A stretch of DNA of 28,316 nucleotides, taken from positions 1 to 28,316 of the forward strand of contig CALMPB010000256.1 of the NCBI GenBank assembly GCA_937871985.1, written 5' to 3'. The DNA comes from an uncultured Burkholderiaceae bacterium (GTDB taxonomy: Bacteria; Pseudomonadota; Gammaproteobacteria; Burkholderiales; Burkholderiaceae). Positions within the stretch are counted from its first letter, which is position 1. Every line of letters begins with the position of its first letter. Shown piece after piece: positions 1 to 7,607 of the stretch. Under the pieces are notes generated by a model. That model was not told where the DNA came from, did no database searches, and saw only the letters and a program-made list of their open reading frames with translations. The position numbers were made by a program, and so were the translations under genes.

Positions 1-62
1 TGGGCCTGGGGCTTAACGCCTTGGTCGGCTATGTCCAGCGCAAGCTGGAGCATGGAGGATAA
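1..62 (+). CDS. C-terminal end of a probable ABC transporter permease (partial)
   Basis: The reading frame is open from the window edge and stops at TAA 60-62. The nineteen visible residues (GLGLNALV, then a basic, amphipathic tail ending HGG) resemble the cytoplasmic C-terminus of NitT/TauT/Ssu-type ABC permeases, where a final helix is followed by a charged tail. The stop lies 29 bases before the MarR gene, so the two may be co-transcribed. With so little sequence the family assignment is an inference. Confidence 0.4.
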   Translation, partial: GLGLNALVGYVQRKLEHGG

Positions 63-91
63 TACTGGCTTCAAGAAAAGGGAGCAGGAAC

Positions 92-601
92 ATGAGTTTA
101 CCGAATGCCGAGGCGGTGCCGGACATTCAAGAAGACCAACCACGGCACGAACCCTGGCGTGCGTATCAGGGGCATGAAACCTTTTTCCCCTACTTGCTCA
201 ACCGAAGCACGGCGGCGCTGAACGCCGATTTCCAGGTTCTGCTGCGCGAGCACCACATGACGCTGCTGCATTGGCGGGTGCTGGCGTTCCTCAGCGAAAA
301 CGACGGGCTGGGGGTCAGCGCCCTGGCCAACGTAACGGGTGTGGATCAGGCAACGCTGTCGCGCGCGTTGACCGTCATGGAAAAGGCCGGCTACATTGCG
401 CGCCGATCCAGTACGGCCGACCATCGCGTCGTGGTCATCAAAATTCTGCCGGCCGGCAAAAAGCAGTTTCACCTTGTGCTGCCCCCCGCTTGGGAAATCT
501 ACGAGCGCGCGGTAACCGGCTTGAGCCAACAAGAGCAGGCGCTGTTGCACGATCTGCTGAATCGCATCCGCGACAACATGACCGGAGCGGGCGGTCAATG
601 A
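92..601 (+). CDS. MarR-family transcriptional regulator
   Basis: A 169-residue protein with the MarR winged-helix layout. An N-terminal helical dimerisation part (about residues 35-60) is followed by the winged HTH at about 58-125. The recognition region reads VDQATLSRALTVMEKAGY, and the wing carries the typical Asp-His-Arg turn (ADHRVVV). MarR proteins are dimeric repressors or activators that usually respond to small aromatic or phenolic ligands. The ATG at 92 follows a purine-rich GGGAGCAGGAA. The gene ends in an ATGA overlap with mnmH, so the two are translationally coupled, and it begins 29 bases after the permease tail. The approximately 40-residue N-terminal extension before the core is longer than in many MarR proteins. 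The ligand and targets cannot be told from sequence. Confidence 0.88.
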   Translation: MSLPNAEAVPDIQEDQPRHEPWRAYQGHETFFPYLLNRSTAALNADFQVLLREHHMTLLHWRVLAFLSENDGLGVSALANVTGVDQATLSRALTVMEKAGYIARRSSTADHRVVVIKILPAGKKQFHLVLPPAWEIYERAVTGLSQQEQALLHDLLNRIRDNMTGAGGQ

Positions 602-1659
602 CGCATCGTGTGCCGGTTCGCGTTGCGGACAGGGGGGCATTCGACGCCATCATCGATGCGCGCTCGCCCTCCGAATTCGCGCTGGATCACATTCCCGGCG
701 CCATCAATTGCCCGGTGCTGGACGACGACGAGCGCCGCATCGTGGGTACGCTGTATGTGCAGGTAGGGGCGTTCGAAGCCAAGCGCGTCGGCGGCGCCAT
801 GGTGGCGGCCAACCTGGCGCGCCATCTGCGCGAGCGCCTTTCCGAATACCCCGCGACCTGGCGGCCCCTGGTGTATTGCTGGCGTGGCGGAATGCGCAGC
901 GCCAGCATGGTGACCTGGCTAAGAATGGTGGGTTGGGACGCCCAGCAACTGGCGGGCGGCTACAAAAGCTTTCGCCATTACGTGGTGGCGCAACTGGCGC
1001 AGTTGTGCCCCCAACTGAAACTGCAGGTCATATGCGGCGCCACAGGCAGCGCCAAGACCCGCATTTTGCAGGCGCTTGCCGCGAAAGGCCGGCAGGTGCT
1101 CGACCTGGAGCACTGCGCCAGCCATAAGGGCTCTTTGCTGGGCGCTTTGCCGGGGGTGGAACAGCCTTCGCAAAAACGGTTCGAAACCTTGATCGTCAGC
1201 GCGCTGGACGGCATGGACCTGGAGCGCACCCTCTACGTCGAAGGCGAGAGCGCCCGCATCGGCCGGCTGACCGTGCCGGTGCCGCTGGTGCAGCGCATGC
1301 GGGCAGCCCCTTGCATGGAAATCCAGGCCACGCCCCAGGCGCGCCTGGCTTATCTTTTGCACGACTATGCCTATCTGGGCGACGACGCCGAAGCCTTGGC
1401 CGACAGGCTGGGCATGCTCAAGCAATTGCAGGGCGGCGAAACCGTGCAGCGCTGGCAGCAATGGGCGCTCGAAGGCAATTTGCCCTCGCTGTTCGCCGAG
1501 CTTATTGGCCAGCATTACGACCCCCACTACCAGCGCTCCCAGGCCCGCAACTTCCTGGCCTGGCAGCAAAGGTGCGCCATCCAGACGGACGACCTGTCAG
1601 AGCCAGGCATCGCCGCCATCGCCCAGGCAGTCATCGACCTGGACGAGGCGGGGCGTTAG
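598..1659 (+). CDS. mnmH: tRNA 2-selenouridine synthase
   Basis: A 353-residue protein starting at the ATG that overlaps the MarR stop (ATGA). MnmH (SelU/YbbB) replaces the sulfur of 2-thiouridine at the wobble position of tRNA Lys, Glu and Gln with selenium, using selenophosphate. The N-terminal rhodanese domain (about residues 8-125) begins VRVADRGAFDAIIDARSPSEF in frame and holds the catalytic-loop cysteine, Cys94, in YCWRGGMRS. A P-loop follows at 147-154 (GATGSAKT, Lys153), and the C-terminal half is the usual MnmH nucleotide-binding part. Length matches the family (about 360). No selD is present here, so selenophosphate must be made elsewhere. The frame is open well upstream of 598, but the alternative N-terminus would lie inside the MarR gene and has no family support. 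Confidence 0.92.
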   Translation: MTHRVPVRVADRGAFDAIIDARSPSEFALDHIPGAINCPVLDDDERRIVGTLYVQVGAFEAKRVGGAMVAANLARHLRERLSEYPATWRPLVYCWRGGMRSASMVTWLRMVGWDAQQLAGGYKSFRHYVVAQLAQLCPQLKLQVICGATGSAKTRILQALAAKGRQVLDLEHCASHKGSLLGALPGVEQPSQKRFETLIVSALDGMDLERTLYVEGESARIGRLTVPVPLVQRMRAAPCMEIQATPQARLAYLLHDYAYLGDDAEALADRLGMLKQLQGGETVQRWQQWALEGNLPSLFAELIGQHYDPHYQRSQARNFLAWQQRCAIQTDDLSEPGIAAIAQAVIDLDEAGR

Positions 1660-1817
1660 CTAGCCAAGCAGCACACTGGCACGGCCTTCCAGGCTCAAAT
1701 GGCATAGTCGAAAATATCCGGTTCATCTTGCTTGATGCTGCGCTTTTATTCAGACTGTAGATGAGTCAAGGATGTGCTGCCTTTATTTGCGAATACCATT
1801 AAGGCTGCTCAGGATTG

Positions 1818-1845
1818 TTGCTTATGGGCAGCATGTGATTAAATA
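1818..1845 (+). promoter_or_regulatory. candidate promoter of ccdAB
   Basis: TTGCTT (1818-1823) and TAAATA (1840-1845) are separated by 16 bases, a plausible sigma-70 pair. The -10 element abuts the dyad at 1844-1865, as expected for an autoregulated toxin-antitoxin promoter. Assigned by eye. Confidence 0.4.
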
Positions 1846-1865
1846 TACGCATATTTATGCGCATA
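1844..1865. promoter_or_regulatory. operator-like dyad of ccdAB
   Basis: A ten-base arm TATACGCATA (1844-1853), two-base spacer TT, and an opposing arm TATGCGCATA (1856-1865) match at nine of ten positions. The dyad sits between the candidate -10 and the likely ccdA start at 1878. CcdA/CcdB complexes repress their own promoter by binding such sites, so this is the best operator candidate. It also covers the upstream ATG at 1857, which argues against that ATG being the start. Confidence 0.5.
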
Positions 1866-1877
1866 AAGGGTGCCAAA

Positions 1878-2123
1878 ATGAATATTGCACCAATTAAAAA
1901 CTCCTCCAAGCGGGCGACCAATATTTCGCTGTCTGTCGATGTTTATAACGAGGCAAAAGCCTTGGGAATTAATTTGTCGCAAACTTGCGAGCTCTTTCTT
2001 AAAGAAGCCATCGAGCAAGAAAAGTCCCGAATCTGGGCTGAAAAACACGCTGAATTCATCGGCGCCTATAACGATGTTATCGAATCCGAAGGGCTGCCCC
2101 TGAGTCAATGGCGATCATTTTGA
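1878..2123 (+). CDS. ccdA: CcdA-type antitoxin
   Basis: An 81-residue protein with the CcdA layout. A short N-terminal ribbon-helix-helix DNA-binding domain (about residues 10-48: KRATNISLSVDVYNEAKAL, then NLSQTCELFLKEAI) is followed by an acidic, flexible tail that wraps the toxin and ends LSQWRSF. The start at 1878 is preferred over the in-frame ATG at 1857 because AAAGGG lies at a proper distance upstream and because 1857 falls inside the operator-like dyad. The toxin gene follows one base after the stop. Base composition is visibly more AT-rich than in the neighbours, consistent with horizontal acquisition. CcdA neutralises CcdB and, in complex with it, represses the operon; the autoregulation here is inferred. 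Confidence 0.85.
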   Translation: MNIAPIKNSSKRATNISLSVDVYNEAKALGINLSQTCELFLKEAIEQEKSRIWAEKHAEFIGAYNDVIESEGLPLSQWRSF

Positions 2124-2124
2124 T

Positions 2125-2442
2125 ATGGGGCGATTCGATGTGTATCGCAACAAGGGGGCAGGTAGCGTAGTAACCCCTTATCTTATGGATGTGCAAAGTA
2201 ATTATTTGCAGGGCTTAAACTCGCGAGTCGTGATTCCGTTACGGTTGCTGGAAGCATTCCCTTCAGTGCCGCTGCCCAGGGATTTAACGCCGCTTTTGGT
2301 TGTTGAAGGGCGCACATGTTTTCTGGATACCCCGAAAATGGCGGCGATTCCCGTTAAAGAATTGGGAAAGCCGTTGGTTTCCTTGCCGGAGCATCACGAT
2401 GCCGTTCGCGATGCACTGGATCGGCTTCATGGGGCTTTCTAG
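2125..2442 (+). CDS. ccdB: CcdB-type toxin (DNA gyrase poison)
   Basis: A 105-residue CcdB homologue (family about 101). It shows the characteristic start with a beta strand (MGRFDVYRNKG), the conserved DVQS motif (residues 23-26), VVIPL (35-39) and the later MAAIPV motif. CcdB traps the DNA gyrase-DNA cleavage complex through GyrA. In the F-plasmid toxin the last residues (Trp-Gly-Ile) contact gyrase; here the tail is Leu-His-Gly-Ala-Phe, so the Trp is missing. As I recall, some chromosomal homologues such as that of Vibrio fischeri also lack this Trp and are still active, so activity cannot be excluded. The ATG at 2125 follows ccdA with one base between, giving translational coupling. A terminator follows directly. 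Confidence 0.87.
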   Translation: MGRFDVYRNKGAGSVVTPYLMDVQSNYLQGLNSRVVIPLRLLEAFPSVPLPRDLTPLLVVEGRTCFLDTPKMAAIPVKELGKPLVSLPEHHDAVRDALDRLHGAF

Positions 2443-2457
2443 AAAGCCAAGCATAAG

Positions 2458-2487
2458 AAAAAGCCAAGCTGGTTAGCCTGGCTTTTT
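2458..2487. terminator. bidirectional intrinsic terminator between ccdB and the purine permease
   Basis: Arms AAAAAGCCAAGC (2458-2469) and GCCTGGCTTTTT (2476-2487) pair at eleven of twelve positions around a six-base loop. A T-run closes the plus-strand side and an A-run opens it, so the hairpin can end transcription from both sides. ccdB stops 16 bases before it and the opposing permease ends 61 bases after it. Confidence 0.8.
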
Positions 2488-2547
2488 CCATTTATTAGCC
2501 CCGTTTATTTGCGGCTTATGCGGGGCTGAGGGTTTTGATTGGCAGGA

Positions 2548-4032
2548 TCAGGCCTCGGCTTGCCGGGCGGCGTTGACCGCTGCCTTGGTGTCGTGCGGGG
2601 CGCCGTTGAAGTACAGGTTGAGCAGTACCGCCGCCACCGACGTAAGCAAAATGCCTGATTCGATAAGCGGGTGGATGGCGTGGGGCATCCATTGACGGAA
2701 GTTGGGCGCCACCATGGGGATCATGCCGACGCCGATGGAAATGGCGACGATCATGGCGTTGTGGCGATTGGTCTTGAAGTCCACGTCGGCCAGGATGCGG
2801 ATGCCGGTGGCGATGACCATGCCGAACATGACGATGCCCGCGCCGCCCAGCACGACCGTGGGCAGGGATTCGACCAGGGCCGCCAGCTTGGGCAGCAGGC
2901 CCAGAATAATGAGGATGATGCCGCCGGCCACGCACACGAAGCGGCTGCGCACACCGGTAACCGCCACCAGGCCCACGTTTTGCGAAAAGCTGGTGTAGGG
3001 GAAGGTGTTGAAGATACCGCCGATAAGCGTGCCCAGGCCGTCGGTGCGCAGGCCGCGGGCCAGGTCTTTCTGGCCGATTTTCTTGCCAGTCATTTCGCCC
3101 AGCGCCAGGAACATGCCGGTGGACTCGATCATGACCACGATCATGACCAGGGTCATGGTAATGATGGAGACGGGCTCGAAGATGGGCATGCCGAAGTGGA
3201 ACGGCAGGACGATGTCGACCCACTGCGCCTTGGCCACTTTTTCGAAGGTCATGATGCCCATGGCCGAGGCCACGACGGCGCCGATGACGATGCCCAGCAG
3301 CACGGCGATATTGGAGAAAAAGCCTTTGGCGTACTTGGCGATGACCAGGATGGAGGCCAGGACGATGGCGGCGATGCCAAGCCCGGTAAGGTCGGCGTAG
3401 CGGGGGTTGGGCACCGAGGGCAGAATGGACAGGCCCTTGGGAATGGCGGGGATGGGCGAACCCGGCGCGCCGGCCGCCGCGGCCGCGCTGGACAGCCACT
3501 TGGCGTATTCGGGGTTGACCACGCTGGGCGCGGTGGGGCCGAACGGGTTGCCGAATATCCAGTTGATGCCTACCCGCATGAGCGTAATGCCGATGATGGC
3601 GATGATGGTGCCGGTAACCAGCGGAGGGAAGAACCGCAGCAGGCGGCTGACCAGCGGCGCGATGAGGATGGATATGATGCCGGCCGCGATGATGGTGCCG
3701 AAAAGCAGTTGCGCGCCTTCATGGCCCTGGGTGGATCGGGCGATGGCGACCATGGGGCCCACCGCCGCAAAGGTAACGCCCATCATGACCGGCAGCTTGA
3801 TGCCGAACCATTGCGTAACGCCGAACGACTGGATGAAGGTGACGATGCCGCAGCAGAACAGGTCGGCCGAGATAAGCATGGTGACTTCCTCGGCGCTGAG
3901 GCCCAGCGCGCGGCCCACGATAAGCGGCACGGCAATGGCGCCGGCGTACATGACCAGCACGTGCTGCAGGCCAAGCACTGTTAGTTTTCCGTTGGTTAGC
4001 CGTTCGTCGACGGGCGGGACGGACTGTGTCAT
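2548..4032 (-). CDS. NCS2-family purine (xanthine/uric acid) permease
   Basis: A 494-residue polytopic inner-membrane protein of the nucleobase:cation symporter-2 family, which import xanthine, uric acid or uracil with protons. The ATG at 4032 has AGGAGA upstream on the minus strand; a longer frame to 4110 adds unsupported sequence. About 14 membrane segments are visible. The TM8 region carries Glu303 (MIESTGMFLALGE), and the TM10 signature QNVGLVAVTG (351-360) matches the family motif Gln-Asn-x-Gly. QNVG is seen in purine rather than uracil carriers. An oddity is a long hydrophilic Ala/Pro-rich loop at about 161-216 with a run of alanines. The gene stands alone, convergent with ccdAB and divergent from rmlB. 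Exact substrate is not decidable from sequence. Confidence 0.85.
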   Translation of the reverse strand: MTQSVPPVDERLTNGKLTVLGLQHVLVMYAGAIAVPLIVGRALGLSAEEVTMLISADLFCCGIVTFIQSFGVTQWFGIKLPVMMGVTFAAVGPMVAIARSTQGHEGAQLLFGTIIAAGIISILIAPLVSRLLRFFPPLVTGTIIAIIGITLMRVGINWIFGNPFGPTAPSVVNPEYAKWLSSAAAAAGAPGSPIPAIPKGLSILPSVPNPRYADLTGLGIAAIVLASILVIAKYAKGFFSNIAVLLGIVIGAVVASAMGIMTFEKVAKAQWVDIVLPFHFGMPIFEPVSIITMTLVMIVVMIESTGMFLALGEMTGKKIGQKDLARGLRTDGLGTLIGGIFNTFPYTSFSQNVGLVAVTGVRSRFVCVAGGIILIILGLLPKLAALVESLPTVVLGGAGIVMFGMVIATGIRILADVDFKTNRHNAMIVAISIGVGMIPMVAPNFRQWMPHAIHPLIESGILLTSVAAVLLNLYFNGAPHDTKAAVNAARQAEA

Positions 4033-4301
4033 GCAAGATCTCCTGGGGAGTTGATGAAAGTGTTGCCAACCGCTATTTGTAACGAAAATAATTGTCCTGG
4101 TTACCCGCACTGTATAGAGCCGAATCGGGTTTTTATATAGCGGAAAACCCGGTAATGGCCGTATGGGGTTTACGGCCCGTGCCGTGGCGAGCGCCTATGG
4201 CGAGCGCTTGCGGCGGGGACCGTTCTGGCCATGCGGCCTTGCAGGGTAAAATGCGGGATCGCAACTTTTGGCCCGCTGCGGGGCCGCGTCATTCAATACA
4301 T

Positions 4302-5381
4302 ATGAAAATTCTGATTACCGGCGGAGCCGGATTCATAGGGTCGGCCCTGGTGCGCCACGTTATTGCCGATACGGCCGATTCGGTCGTCAATGTGGACAAA
4401 CTCACGTACGCGGGTAATCTGGAATCGCTGGCGGCGGTGGCAGGCAACCCCCGGTACGCGTTCGAGCAGGTGGATATTTGCGACCGCGCCGAGCTGGATC
4501 GCGTGTTCGCCCAGCATCGGCCCGATGCGGTCATGCACCTGGCGGCCGAATCACATGTGGATCGTTCCATCGACGGGCCGGCGGCGTTCATTGAAACCAA
4601 TATCGTCGGCACCTACACCTTGCTGGAAGCCGCCCGCCAATATTGGCAGGGCCTGGACGAGCCGCGCAAGGGCGCGTTCCGCTTCCACCATATTTCCACC
4701 GACGAAGTCTACGGCGACCTGGAAGGCCCCGAAGACCTGTTCACCGAAACCACCCCCTACGCGCCCAGCTCGCCGTATTCGGCCAGCAAGGCCAGCTCCG
4801 ACCACCTGGTGCGCGCCTGGCGCCGTACCTACGGCCTGCCCACGCTGGTCACCAACTGTTCCAACAACTACGGACCTTATCATTTCCCCGAAAAGCTCAT
4901 CCCGCTGGTCATACTCAATGCGCTGGAAGGCAAGCCCCTGCCGGTGTACGGCAAGGGCAACCAAGTACGCGACTGGCTGTTCGTGGAAGACCACGCCCGC
5001 GCGCTGTATACCGTGATCACCCGGGGCGAAATCGGCGAGACCTACAATATTGGCGGGCACAACGAAAAGCAGAACCTGCAGGTGGTGCACGCCATTTGCG
5101 ACTTGCTGGACGAACTGCATCCGCAAAGCCGGCCGGCCGGCGAAAACAGCCAGCCGGCGTCGCATAAAGCCCTGATCACCTTCGTCACCGACCGCCCCGG
5201 CCACGACCTGCGCTACGCCATCGACGCCGCCAAGATCGGCCGAGAACTAGGCTGGACGCCGCAAGAAACCTTCGAGTCGGGCCTGCGCAAGACCGTGCAA
5301 TGGTATTTGTCCAACCTGGACTGGTGCCGCCATGTGCAAGACGGCAGCTACCAGCGGGAAAGGTTGGGGGTCAAGAGCTAG
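4302..5381 (+). CDS. rmlB: dTDP-glucose 4,6-dehydratase
   Basis: A 359-residue extended short-chain dehydrogenase. RmlB oxidises, dehydrates and reduces dTDP-glucose to dTDP-4-keto-6-deoxyglucose, the second step of dTDP-L-rhamnose synthesis in the cytoplasm. The NAD-binding glycine motif is TGGAGFIG at residues 6-13. The catalytic set Thr133-Asp134-Glu135 (in STDEVYG) and Tyr159-x3-Lys163 (YSASK) are all present, as is the substrate-binding stretch around [14 protein letters not shown]. Length is typical (about 355). The ATG at 4302 is chosen from family length; only weak ribosome-binding sequence precedes it, and the upstream open frame has no family support. rmlA, rmlC and rmlD are not adjacent, which is unusual for a rhamnose gene. 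A stem-loop follows at 5410. Confidence 0.96.
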   Translation: MKILITGGAGFIGSALVRHVIADTADSVVNVDKLTYAGNLESLAAVAGNPRYAFEQVDICDRAELDRVFAQHRPDAVMHLAAESHVDRSIDGPAAFIETNIVGTYTLLEAARQYWQGLDEPRKGAFRFHHISTDEVYGDLEGPEDLFTETTPYAPSSPYSASKASSDHLVRAWRRTYGLPTLVTNCSNNYGPYHFPEKLIPLVILNALEGKPLPVYGKGNQVRDWLFVEDHARALYTVITRGEIGETYNIGGHNEKQNLQVVHAICDLLDELHPQSRPAGENSQPASHKALITFVTDRPGHDLRYAIDAAKIGRELGWTPQETFESGLRKTVQWYLSNLDWCRHVQDGSYQRERLGVKS

Positions 5382-5409
5382 CGCTGCCCGCCTGCGTGGC
5401 TGAATCAGC

Positions 5410-5432
5410 GGTTTCGGCAAATAGCCGAAACC
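5410..5432 (+). terminator. stem-loop after rmlB
   Basis: Perfect nine-base arms GGTTTCGGC (5410-5418) and GCCGAAACC (5424-5432) enclose a five-base loop, 28 bases after the rmlB stop. There is no T-run after the stem, so termination may be weak or Rho-assisted; the hairpin itself is clear. Confidence 0.5.
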
Positions 5433-5447
5433 CGCATATCCTTACTC

Positions 5448-5529
5448 GGAACTCCCTTATAAAGTTCCTTGGAAATCTTCGTTCCCTGCCTGAATACCCA
5501 TCCCTAGAATAAGCAGTTCCTACTGCTTA
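5448..5529 (+). promoter_or_regulatory. candidate control region of the flavoprotein-ssu operon
   Basis: Two dyads lie ahead of the operon. GGAACT (5448-5453) pairs with AGTTCC (5463-5468) around an AT-rich CCCTTATAA. Further down, TAAGCAG (5510-5516) pairs with CTGCTTA (5523-5529) around six bases. TTATAAAG followed by repeated TTCC/GAAA tracts is reminiscent of CysB/LysR-type sulfur-starvation promoters. The assignment to CysB is inference. The operon start codon is 25 bases further on with a strong AAGGGGAAGG ribosome-binding site. Confidence 0.35.
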
Positions 5530-5553
5530 GCGCATTATCAAGGGGAAGGTTTC

Positions 5554-7281
5554 ATGGGTATATCAAGATTGAAGGGGCTTGCGCCTTATGCTCCGGGCGC
5601 GTCGCGCGAATACGAGGCCGACGTGCTGGTGATCGGCGGCGGCCCGGCGGGTGCCTGGGCCGCCATCAGCGCGGCGGCCAACAAGGCGCGCGTGGTGCTG
5701 GCCGACAAAGGCTTTTGCGGCACCTCGGGCGCCACGGCGCCTTCCGGCACGGGCGTCTGGTATGTGGAGCCCACCGCGCAAGCCAGGGAAAAAGCCAAGG
5801 CCGATCGCTACAAGATGGGCGGCGAACTGGCCGAGCATGCGTGGATGGACAAGGTGCTGGAGCAAACCTGGGCCAATGTCCAGCAGTTGGCCGAATGGGG
5901 CTACCCGTTTCCGGCCGATGCCATGGGAAACCCCCAGCGCACGTCACTGCAGGGGCCCGAATACATGCGCCTGATGCGCAAGCAGGTCAAGGCCGCCGGC
6001 GCGCGCATCCTGGATCACAGCCCCGCCCTGGAGCTGCTGGTGAACGAGGACGGTTCGGTGGGCGGCGCTGCCGGCGTCAATCGATTGACCGGGCAAACCT
6101 GGGCGGTGCGCGCCGGCGCCGTCATCATGGCCACCGGAGGCTGCGCGTTTCTAAGCCGCGCGCTGGGCTGCAATGTCCTGACCGGCGACGGCCAGCTCAT
6201 GGCCGCCGAGGCCGGCGCCGAGCTATCGGGCATGGAGTTCTCCAACGCCTATGGCATGGGCCCGGCATTTTCCTCGGTGACGAAATCCCTGTTCTACAGC
6301 TGGGCCAACTTCTATTATGCCGACGGCACCCTTATAGAAGGCGCAGGCTCGCATCGCGGGCGCGGCATCGTCGCACAGACTCTGCAGTCGCAGCCGGTCT
6401 TCGCCCGCTTGGATCGCGCCGACGAACAGATTCGGGCATGGATGCGCACGGCGCAGCCGAATTTCTTCGTATCGTTCGACCGCAGGAACATCGACCCCTT
6501 TACCCAGTTCTTCCCGGTTACCCTACGCCTGGAAGGCACGGTGCGCGGCACCGGCGGCCTGAATGTCGTGGATGAAAACTGTGCCACGAATGTGCCGGGG
6601 CTTTACGCCGCGGGCGATGCCGCGACCCGCGAACTCATTTGCGGCGGCTTTACCGGCGGCGGCAGCCACAACGCGGCCTGGGCGCTGTCTTCGGGCTTCT
6701 GGTCCGGCGTGGGCGCGGCCGACTACGGCAGGCGGGCCGTCAAGTCATTCGCCGCGCAGCGGCTATGGCATGCCGGCCGCACGGGTGTGCATGCCGAGAG
6801 CGGCCGGCCCTGGGATCCCGAAGAGGTCATCAAGTCGGTTCAGGCCGAAGTGTTTCCCTACGAGAAGAACTGGACGCGCCAAGGCGATGCCCTGGAGGAA
6901 GCGCTGTTGCGCCTGGATACCCTGTGGCACCGCATAAGCAAGGGCGCCGCGGCAAGCAACGCCAGCGCCGCGGTGCGGGCCCGCGAAGCCGCGGCCATGC
7001 TGGCGACTTCCCGCTGGATGTACCGCAGCGCCCTGGCCCGCACCGAAACGCGCGGCATGCACCGGCGCAGCGACCATGCCGCTTTGGACCCCTCGCAGCG
7101 GCATCGCATCATCAGCGCCGGGCTGGACGAGGTCTGGATCGACAAGAAGCGGGTTCTCGACCAGCCGGCGGGCGCGGCGGGCTTGGAACTCGACGCGGCG
7201 GCAGCGAGCCGTTCAGCCGTGGGCAACGACGTGGTTGCTGCGCACAAGGCGGGCACGGCAAAAGAACTGGAGGCCGCATGA
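5554..7281 (+). CDS. AprA/fumarate-reductase-like FAD oxidoreductase subunit
   Basis: A 575-residue soluble flavoprotein of the fumarate reductase/succinate dehydrogenase/adenylylsulfate reductase A superfamily. The FAD dinucleotide-binding motif is VIGGGPAGAWA (residues 26-36), followed by GFCGTSGATAPSGTG, where the family contacts the flavin. A second FAD contact lies in GLYAAGDAATRELICGG, followed by the glycine-rich FTGGGSHNAAWALSSG. The C-terminal third is helical, as the capping and C-terminal domains of this family are. It lacks a signal peptide. The stop overlaps the ferredoxin start (ATGA), and the next three genes are an Ssu-like importer. The likeliest role is electron transfer with the ferredoxin to or from an imported sulfur compound, by analogy with AprAB; substrate and direction are unknown. 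Fumarate reductase proper is unlikely, since membrane anchor and typical iron-sulfur subunit are missing. Confidence 0.8.
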   Translation: MGISRLKGLAPYAPGASREYEADVLVIGGGPAGAWAAISAAANKARVVLADKGFCGTSGATAPSGTGVWYVEPTAQAREKAKADRYKMGGELAEHAWMDKVLEQTWANVQQLAEWGYPFPADAMGNPQRTSLQGPEYMRLMRKQVKAAGARILDHSPALELLVNEDGSVGGAAGVNRLTGQTWAVRAGAVIMATGGCAFLSRALGCNVLTGDGQLMAAEAGAELSGMEFSNAYGMGPAFSSVTKSLFYSWANFYYADGTLIEGAGSHRGRGIVAQTLQSQPVFARLDRADEQIRAWMRTAQPNFFVSFDRRNIDPFTQFFPVTLRLEGTVRGTGGLNVVDENCATNVPGLYAAGDAATRELICGGFTGGGSHNAAWALSSGFWSGVGAADYGRRAVKSFAAQRLWHAGRTGVHAESGRPWDPEEVIKSVQAEVFPYEKNWTRQGDALEEALLRLDTLWHRISKGAAASNASAAVRAREAAAMLATSRWMYRSALARTETRGMHRRSDHAALDPSQRHRIISAGLDEVWIDKKRVLDQPAGAAGLELDAAAASRSAVGNDVVAAHKAGTAKELEAA

Positions 7282-7607
7282 TCGAAATCGTCAGCGCCGA
7301 ACGCTGCACAGCCTGCAATATCTGCGTGCGCGTATGCCCCACCAACGTCTTCGACATCGTCAAAGGCGAGCCGCCGCGCATTGCGCGCCAGGCCGATTGC
7401 CAGACCTGCTTCATGTGCGAACTGTACTGCCCCGAGGATGCTTTGTTTGTGGCGCCCGTGGCCGACGCCCCGATTGCCGTGGAAGAACACGACGCCGGCG
7501 TGCAGGCCCTGATGGGCAGCTACAAGCGCTCGATCGGCTGGGGCAAGGGGCTGCAGCCCACGGCGGGCAACGACCATAGTTTCGAACTTCTTTCCAGGAC
7601 ACATTGA
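7278..7607 (+). CDS. two-cluster 4Fe-4S ferredoxin, AprB-like partner of the flavoprotein
   Basis: A 109-residue protein with two complete 4Fe-4S binding motifs: Cys10-x2-Cys13-x2-Cys16-x3-Cys20-Pro and Cys41-x2-Cys44-x2-Cys47-x3-Cys51-Pro. The remaining approximately 55 residues form a polar tail (IAVEEHDAGVQAL through SYKRSIGWGKGL). AprB of adenylylsulfate reductase likewise has a two-cluster core and a C-terminal tail that wraps its flavoprotein partner, although AprB is longer. The ATG overlaps the flavoprotein stop (ATGA), and its own stop overlaps the next start (TGATG), so stoichiometric co-translation is likely. It most likely relays electrons to or from the FAD subunit in the cytoplasm. 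Confidence 0.88.
   Translation: MIEIVSAERCTACNICVRVCPTNVFDIVKGEPPRIARQADCQTCFMCELYCPEDALFVAPVADAPIAVEEHDAGVQALMGSYKRSIGWGKGLQPTAGNDHSFELLSRTH

Noticed and set aside
98..640. Long minus-strand frame opposite the MarR gene.
   Set aside because: It is a high-GC shadow of the MarR coding strand with no family motif; the plus-strand protein is clearly real.
2671..3984. 437-residue plus-strand frame opposite the purine permease, rich in Asp, Gly and His.
   Set aside because: Its composition is the mirror of hydrophobic membrane codons on the other strand. The permease has unmistakable family motifs.
4092..4301. Upstream extension of the rmlB frame by 70 residues.
   Set aside because: The added residues match nothing in RmlB, and the family starts at the glycine motif found just after ATG 4302.
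4033..4301. Possible purine riboswitch ahead of the NCS2 permease.
   Set aside because: No conserved purine-aptamer core could be seen in the leader; only small unrelated dyads are present.
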